From: UBA967 sp044375555 | GTDB lineage: Bacteria > Verrucomicrobiota > Verrucomicrobiia > Chthoniobacterales > Terrimicrobiaceae | Reading direction: 5' to 3' | DNA length: 64,000 bases | Assembly (NCBI GenBank): GCA_044375555.1 | Contig: JBILML010000001.1 | Coordinates: 124,001-188,000 of the forward strand | Shown here: positions 59,570 to 64,000 of the stretch, piece by piece | How the letters are laid out: each line of letters begins with the position of its first letter | Position numbering within the stretch: position 1 is the stretch's first letter | The notes under the pieces: model-generated | The model's input: the letters and a program-made list of their open reading frames with translations, nothing else | Told to the model about the DNA's origin: nothing | The model's database searches: none | Translations under genes and position numbers: made by a program

Positions 59570-60421
59570 ATGCACATCTTTGCCCTCCGCGCCATCGCGT
59601 GGACTTCCATCATTCTTTTTGCGTCCGCCGTAAACGCCTTGGCATCGGATTACTCGGTGTTCCATCCCCATCCGGACGCCACACGCACGGCCGACGGCGC
59701 ATGGGCCATTCACGACATGAGCCGCCCGTGGCCGCCCTCGGCCACGCCAAAGCCATGGGCGGAACTCGAGCAGGGAGCGAAGCCTCCCTCCGGCGCACGA
59801 ATCCTCTTTGACGGCACAAATCTCGATGCCTGGAATATTCCCCAGCCTTGGATCCTCGAGCAAGGCGTCCTCCAAGTGCGCCCGGTCAATACCTCGCTCA
59901 GCTCCAAGGACTCATTCGGCTCGTGCCACCTTCACTTGGAGTGGAGAACCCCGCCGGAAAGCACCAAAAAATCGGCTCAGAACAGAGGCAACAGCGGCGT
60001 GTTCCTGATGTCCACCTACGAAATCCAAATCCTGGACACCTACGAGAACAAAACCTACCCCGATGGCATGGCCGCCGCCCTCTACGGCGTGAAACCTCCT
60101 GATTTCAACGCGCTCCGTCCAACCGGGGAGTGGCAGTGCTACGACATCTGGTTCAAGCGCCCAGTCTTCGATGATTCGGGAAAAATGACATCACCCGCCT
60201 GCGTGACCGTCATGGTCAACGGGGTCATCGTTCAAAAGAATGTTCCCTTCGACAGCCCCTCGTCCCACAAAAAACGCCCCCCCTACCAGAAACATGCCGA
60301 TGCCCGACCGCTCATGCTCCAAAACCACAACGAAGTCGTGGAGTTTCGCAATATCTGGATTCAGCCGCTCTCCGATGACGCTGTCCTCTCTCCCGCAGGC
60401 TTGGTCGGCATCGACAAATGA
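59570..60421 (+). CDS. DUF1080 (3-keto-disaccharide hydrolase-like) protein
   Basis: A 283-residue secreted protein with a signal peptide (to about residue 25). The DUF1080 fold runs from 'ILFDGTNLDAWNIP' (about residue 80) to the end, with 'RGNSGVFLMSTYEIQILDTY' and 'PDGMAAALYG' typical of the family. Characterised members split 3-keto-glycosides after oxidation of the sugar, and others bind polysaccharides. It is found between Gfo/Idh/MocA genes, so it could cleave the 3-keto products that these enzymes make. It overlaps the ankyrin gene by ATGA. Confidence 0.88.
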   Translation: MHIFALRAIAWTSIILFASAVNALASDYSVFHPHPDATRTADGAWAIHDMSRPWPPSATPKPWAELEQGAKPPSGARILFDGTNLDAWNIPQPWILEQGVLQVRPVNTSLSSKDSFGSCHLHLEWRTPPESTKKSAQNRGNSGVFLMSTYEIQILDTYENKTYPDGMAAALYGVKPPDFNALRPTGEWQCYDIWFKRPVFDDSGKMTSPACVTVMVNGVIVQKNVPFDSPSSHKKRPPYQKHADARPLMLQNHNEVVEFRNIWIQPLSDDAVLSPAGLVGIDK

Positions 60422-61065
60422 AAACACGCCTGGTGCTCGCCGTTCTGTCGGCCTCGATCCATCTATTCGCTGCGGAACCCGTCGTTTGCCAATCCATCGA
60501 CGAGGCGATCGCGCGTGGAAACACGAAGGCGGTGGTGGACTTTCTCAAAACCAATCCCTCCCTTGCCAATGGCGGCTCGAATCCCCGCATGACACCGCTC
60601 CAACAAGCGATCCTGCGCAACAATGCCGAAATCGCCGAGATCCTTATCACCTCCGGGGCGGATGTGAACTCCACGGATTCCAAAAATAGAACACCGCTTC
60701 ACCTCGCCGTGGAACGCCGCAATCCGGCAATCGTCACCCTTCTCCTCTCCCACCAAGCTGACCCTTCCCGCCGCGACACCATCGGCTGGACCCCGCTCCA
60801 CCACGCGGCCGCCAAGGATGCGACGGCTGTCGCCCGCGCCTTGCTCGACGGCAGAGCCGATCCGAAGTCCCTCAGCGCCTGCGGCGGGACCCCGCTCCAT
60901 GAGGCCGCAGCCAGCGGAGGAGTCGAAACCATCGCCTTGCTTCTCAAGGGAGGAGTCGATCCCGCCACTATCGCCCACAACGGAGACACCGCCCTCTCCA
61001 TCGCCCGCCAGCGAGGAGATGCCGCCGTCATTTCCTCCATCGAAAAATCCCTCAACACTCCATGA
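60418..61065 (+). CDS. Secreted ankyrin-repeat protein
   Basis: A 215-residue protein with a signal peptide ('RLVLAVLSASIHLFAAEP') and about five ankyrin repeats, for example 'NRTPLHLAVERRNPAIVTLL' and 'GWTPLHHAAAKDATAVARAL'. Such repeats bind other proteins. In this place it may hold together enzymes of the cluster in the periplasm or act as an inhibitor, but this is inference. It overlaps both neighbours by ATGA, so it is firmly embedded in the operon. Confidence 0.88.
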   Translation: MKTRLVLAVLSASIHLFAAEPVVCQSIDEAIARGNTKAVVDFLKTNPSLANGGSNPRMTPLQQAILRNNAEIAEILITSGADVNSTDSKNRTPLHLAVERRNPAIVTLLLSHQADPSRRDTIGWTPLHHAAAKDATAVARALLDGRADPKSLSACGGTPLHEAAASGGVETIALLLKGGVDPATIAHNGDTALSIARQRGDAAVISSIEKSLNTP

Positions 61066-62351
61066 AAACAGCGCCAACCGCACAATCCACTCTCTCGCGC
61101 CGATCATTCCTGAAGGCCAGCCTTGCCACCGCTGCAGGCACGATTTTTTTCCCCTACATCGCTCGATCCAATCCGATTGGTGCGAACAACCGCGTCCGCA
61201 TGGCCTTGATCGGTTGCGGGGGCATCATGGAAGGTCACCATGGGTGGGCGCAGTCCCACCCGATGATCGACCTTGTCGCTGTCTGCGATGTGAAAACATC
61301 CAAACGCGAAGCCGCTCTGGCCAAGCTCAAAAGTAAGAACCCCGACGCCGTCGGGTATGTCGATTACGGCGACATCATGGCCCGCAGCGATATCGACGCC
61401 GTGATTATCGGCACGCCCGACCACTGGCATGCGGCGATTTCGATCGATGCCATGCGCACCGGAAAGGATGTTTTTGTCGAAAAACCCATGGCCCTCACGC
61501 TGGACGAGGCGGCAGCCATGGTGGCAGCAGAAAAACGCTACGGCCGCATCCTTCAAGTCGGCAGCCAGCAACGCTCCGACCCCGCGATGCGCCAAGCGGT
61601 GGAAATCGTTCGCAACGGCTGGATCGGCGAGATCACCGAGATTCATGTCGATTTTAAGGGCGATTTTGCACCCGTCAGCTTGCTCGCCGAGCAACCAGTT
61701 CCCGCCGACATCGATTACGATCGCTGGCTCGGACCGGCGCCATGGAGGCCCTACAACAATGAGCGTGTTCTTGGATGGTGGGCCGGTGGATGGCGCATCT
61801 TCTGGGACTATGGATCGCGCAAAAACGGCGACTGGGGCGCGCACCACTTCGATATCGTGCAATGGGCCCTCGACATGGATGGCAACGGGCCCGTGCTCTT
61901 CGTCCCGAAGGGATTCGAAGGGGAGCCCTATCAATACCACCAGTATGCCAACGGCCTGAAAGTTACCGCTTCGCTGAAGGGTGGGGGGCCTGCCAACGGA
62001 GCAATGATCCGCTTTGTCGGAAAAAACGGCGAGGTGAAGTCATCGCGGTATTCTACCGAAACCACGCCCGCAAGTCTGGTTTCGCGGATTCCCTCGTCCA
62101 GCGAATTTCGCGCCTACCGCTCAAACGACCATCGTCAAAACTGGCTCGACTCGATCATCTCCAGACGGCCCCCGATTTGTCCTGCCACCGTCGGCGCAAG
62201 AACCTTCGATGTCTGCGGGCTCGCGGGGATCGCGGAGCGCCTCAACCGCCCGATCCGCTGGAACCCCGAAAAACGGGAAATCACCGGAGACCCCGAAGCC
62301 TCCCGCTTCGCCGACTACACCCGCCGCGCCGGATATCCCCTCCCTGTTTGA
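61062..62351 (+). CDS. Tat-exported Gfo/Idh/MocA oxidoreductase, tandem copy 1
   Basis: A 429-residue oxidoreductase with the Tat signal 'SRRSFLKASLATAAGTIFF' (residues about 12-30). The cofactor fold starts at 'VRMALIGCGGIMEGHHGW', followed by 'VIIGTPDHWHAAISIDAM' and the EKP motif in 'KDVFVEKPMALTLDEAA'. The substrate domain holds 'DYDRWLGPAPWRPY' and 'GSRKNGDWGAHHFDIVQWAL'. It is almost the same as the next gene, at a constant 1,310-base offset. It starts within the ankyrin gene stop (ATGA). Role: oxidation of a sugar or sugar derivative outside the cytoplasm. Confidence 0.93.
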   Translation: MKTAPTAQSTLSRRSFLKASLATAAGTIFFPYIARSNPIGANNRVRMALIGCGGIMEGHHGWAQSHPMIDLVAVCDVKTSKREAALAKLKSKNPDAVGYVDYGDIMARSDIDAVIIGTPDHWHAAISIDAMRTGKDVFVEKPMALTLDEAAAMVAAEKRYGRILQVGSQQRSDPAMRQAVEIVRNGWIGEITEIHVDFKGDFAPVSLLAEQPVPADIDYDRWLGPAPWRPYNNERVLGWWAGGWRIFWDYGSRKNGDWGAHHFDIVQWALDMDGNGPVLFVPKGFEGEPYQYHQYANGLKVTASLKGGGPANGAMIRFVGKNGEVKSSRYSTETTPASLVSRIPSSSEFRAYRSNDHRQNWLDSIISRRPPICPATVGARTFDVCGLAGIAERLNRPIRWNPEKREITGDPEASRFADYTRRAGYPLPV

Positions 62352-62359
62352 AAACTCTA
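61090..62359 (+). repeat. Tandem duplication unit, copy 1
   Basis: Direct repeat with 62400-63669. Matching positions keep an offset of exactly 1,310 bases throughout, so there is no indel over about 1.27 kb. The similarity continues past the stop codon into AAAACTCTA and then ends. Confidence 0.85.
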
Positions 62360-62371
62360 TCGCCAACACCT

Positions 62372-63661
62372 ATGCACCCCCACCCATCCACCACCGAGAC
62401 ACTCTCCCGTCGATCCTTCATCAAGGCCGGACTTGCCACCGCTGCCGGCACCATCTTTTTCCCATACATCGCTCGATCGAATCCCATCGGCGCGAACAAC
62501 CGCGTCCGTATGGCGCTCATCGGTTGCGGCCTCATCATGGGTGGTCACCACGGTTGGGCGCAGTCCCACCCGATGATCGACCTTGTGGCTGTCTGCGATG
62601 TGAAAACATCCATGCGCGAAGCCGCTCTGGCCAAGCTGAAACAAAAGAACCCCGACGCCGTCGGGTATGTCGATTACGGCGACATCATGGCCCGCAGCGA
62701 TATCGACGCCGTCATCATCGCCACGCCCGACCACTGGCACGCTGCGATCTCGATCGATGCCATGCGCGCCGGGAAGGATGTTTTTGTCGAAAAACCCATG
62801 GCCCTCACACTCGACGAGGCGGCGGCGATGGTGGCAGCAGAAAAACGCTACGGTCGCATCCTTCAAGTCGGCAGCCAGCAACGCTCAGACTCCGCGATGC
62901 GTCAGGCTGTGGATATCGTTCGCAACGGTTGGATCGGCGAGATCACCGAGATTCATATTGATTTAAAAGGCGAGTTTGCCCCCGTCAGCCTGCTCCCCGA
63001 GGAGCCCATCCCGGCGGATATCGACTACGACCGCTGGCTCGGCCCTGCTCCCTGGAGGCCCTATAATAGCACCCGCGTGCTTGGTAATTTTGGCGGCGGA
63101 TGGCGCATCTTCTGGGACTATGGATCGCGCAAAAACGGCGACTGGGGGGCGCACCACTTCGACATCGTGCAATGGGCCCTCGGCATGGATGGCAACGGGC
63201 CCGTGCTCTTCGTTCCGAAGGGATTCGAAGGGGAGCCCTATCAATACCACCAGTATGCCAATGGCCTGAAAGTCACCGCCTCGCTGAAGGGTGGTGGGCC
63301 TGCCAACGGAGCAATGATCCGCTTTGTCGGAAAAAACGGTGAGGTCAAAGTATCACGCGGCGAAATCGAAACCACGCCTGCTGGGCTGGCTTCACAAATT
63401 CCCTCGTCCAGCGAATTTCGCGCCTACCGCTCGAATGACCACCGTCAAAACTGGCTCGACTCAATCATTTCAAGACGGCCCCCGATTTGTCCGGCCACCG
63501 TCGGCGCAAGCACCTTTGACATCTGCGGCCTCGCGGGAATCGCCGAGCGCCTCAACCGCCCGGTCCGCTGGAACCCCGAAAAACGGGAAATCACCGGTGA
63601 CCCTGAGGCTGCACGCTTCGCCGACTACACCCGCCGCGCGGGATACCCACTCCCTGTTTGA
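62372..63661 (+). CDS. Tat-exported Gfo/Idh/MocA oxidoreductase, tandem copy 2
   Basis: A 429-residue protein of the same length as copy 1, with Tat signal 'SRRSFIKAGLATAAGTIFF'. Cofactor motifs are kept ('VIIATPDHWHAAISIDAM', 'VEKPMALTLDEAA'). Differences are concentrated in two places: residues about 231-243 ('NSTRVLGNFGGGW' against 'NNERVLGWWAGGW') and about 326-343 ('KVSRGEIETTPAGLASQ' against 'KSSRYSTETTPASLVSR'), which may shape the substrate site. The ATG at 62372 comes 20 bases after the copy 1 stop, and a longer upstream frame is a shadow of copy 1. Confidence 0.93.
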   Translation: MHPHPSTTETLSRRSFIKAGLATAAGTIFFPYIARSNPIGANNRVRMALIGCGLIMGGHHGWAQSHPMIDLVAVCDVKTSMREAALAKLKQKNPDAVGYVDYGDIMARSDIDAVIIATPDHWHAAISIDAMRAGKDVFVEKPMALTLDEAAAMVAAEKRYGRILQVGSQQRSDSAMRQAVDIVRNGWIGEITEIHIDLKGEFAPVSLLPEEPIPADIDYDRWLGPAPWRPYNSTRVLGNFGGGWRIFWDYGSRKNGDWGAHHFDIVQWALGMDGNGPVLFVPKGFEGEPYQYHQYANGLKVTASLKGGGPANGAMIRFVGKNGEVKVSRGEIETTPAGLASQIPSSSEFRAYRSNDHRQNWLDSIISRRPPICPATVGASTFDICGLAGIAERLNRPVRWNPEKREITGDPEAARFADYTRRAGYPLPV

Positions 63662-63669
63662 AAACTCTA
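62400..63669 (+). repeat. Tandem duplication unit, copy 2
   Basis: Second copy of the 1.27-kb direct repeat. It includes the same nine bases AAAACTCTA after the stop codon. Some blocks are near identical at DNA level (for example 63100-63340 against 61790-62030), while others have diverged. Confidence 0.85.
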
Positions 63670-63681
63670 ACAACCACAATT

Positions 63682-64000
63682 ATGAAACACCTTTTCACCA
63701 CCCTCTTCCTCGCCACCGCCTTGGCCGCACAAGCAGCCATTCCGGCGGATGTCCTCGAAAACCTTGCCTCGTCGGATTTGACGAAGCGCTTCGAGGCGGA
63801 AACAAAGCTCCGCCAACTCGCCTACGAGGCCGGAAAACCCGGAGCTGACACGGCCACCACAGCCGCTTTGGAAAAAGAGCTTCTGGCACTCGCCTCGGAC
63901 AAGGCGGCCCCCGAACCTTCGCGCCTCAGCGCCTTGGAGCAACTGCCCTTCCTGGCCTCCGCCTCCTCGGTTCCCCGTCTCGGCGCCCTGCTCTCCGATC
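63682..64000 (+). CDS. Secreted HEAT-like repeat protein, N-terminal part
   Basis: The first 106 residues of a protein that runs off the right edge. A signal peptide is seen ('HLFTTLFLATALAAQAAIP'), then helical repeat-like stretches such as 'VLENLASSDLTKRFEAETKL' and 'SRLSALEQLPFLASASSVPR', in the style of HEAT or armadillo repeats common in secreted verrucomicrobial proteins. It starts 20 bases after the second oxidoreductase and is probably part of the same operon. The C-terminal domains, which might hold an enzyme or cytochrome part, cannot be seen. Confidence 0.7.
   Translation, partial: MKHLFTTLFLATALAAQAAIPADVLENLASSDLTKRFEAETKLRQLAYEAGKPGADTATTAALEKELLALASDKAAPEPSRLSALEQLPFLASASSVPRLGALLSD

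Noticed and set aside
61775..62371. N-terminal extension of the second tandem oxidoreductase to 628 residues
   Set aside because: The extension is an out-of-frame reading of copy 1, while the Tat signal marks the true start at 62372.

Overview
The window reads as a chromosomal segment of a motile Gram-negative bacterium, most likely a member of the Verrucomicrobiota. This rests on family content: a Minf_1886-type protein, DUF5069, DUF1844, DUF1080 (3-keto-disaccharide hydrolase-like), Tat-exported Gfo/Idh/MocA oxidoreductases, HEAT-type secreted proteins and a large PAS/Ser-Thr kinase. Coding density is very high, many genes overlap by the ATGA type, and no gap exceeds 300 bases without a gene. 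I saw no insertion sequence, prophage or CRISPR array.

Layout. 1-5.8 kb: flagellar rod/hook genes (flgI end, a FlgJ-type rod-binding protein, flgN, flgK, flgL) followed by the fliW-csrA regulatory pair. 5.9-8.5 kb: a class A penicillin-binding protein whose transpeptidase motifs look degenerate. 8.5 kb: initiator tRNA-Met with promoter and terminator. 8.7-16.3 kb: AstD-like aldehyde dehydrogenase translationally coupled to a PAS histidine kinase, small conserved proteins, a two-domain M16 peptidase and a TSUP exporter. 16.3-25.1 kb (minus strand): lpdA, a small membrane protein, a giant PAS/cyclase-like/kinase/LRR protein, then fliD, an unknown protein, fliS and a FliT/FlgN-like protein. 25.2-28.2 kb: a zinc/manganese ABC importer with an extra unknown gene. 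28.2-30.4 kb: Na+/H+ antiporter divergent from riboflavin synthase. 30.6 kb: a tRNA-Pro gene that has lost its anticodon region. 30.7-40.4 kb: nucleotidyltransferase, PPK2, an amino-acid ABC transporter without a binding protein, rsfS-nadD, nagZ, a spermidine-synthase-like protein, purC and a GH1 lipoprotein. 40.5-56.1 kb: tail-anchored coiled-coil proteins, GT-C-like membrane proteins (two Agl23-type), pdxJ-bioF-like, a CobA-HemD fusion, pgl, carB and apbE. 56.1-64 kb: a secreted sugar-oxidation cluster with an AraC/PAS regulator, a DoxX-like protein, three Gfo/Idh/MocA proteins (two in tandem duplicate), DUF1080, discoidin-like, ankyrin and HEAT proteins.

The genes work in a few clear groups. 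Flagellar hook-filament assembly and its FliW-CsrA control are split over two loci. The last 8 kb looks like an AraC-controlled extracytoplasmic pathway for glycosides or sugar derivatives. The rest is mainly cofactor, nucleotide and envelope housekeeping. Several genes share a promoter layout in which a -10-like hexamer lies only 6-10 bases before the start codon, which suggests frequent leaderless or near-leaderless transcription.

The most notable observations are the tRNA-Pro remnant with a 22-base deletion between GTTCG repeats, the penicillin-binding protein with SxxK changed to TAFT, the multidomain kinase beside the flagellar cap operon, a domain repeated inside FlgK and shared with FlgL, the palindromic divergent promoter at 39.5 kb, and the indel-free tandem duplication of a Gfo/Idh/MocA gene.
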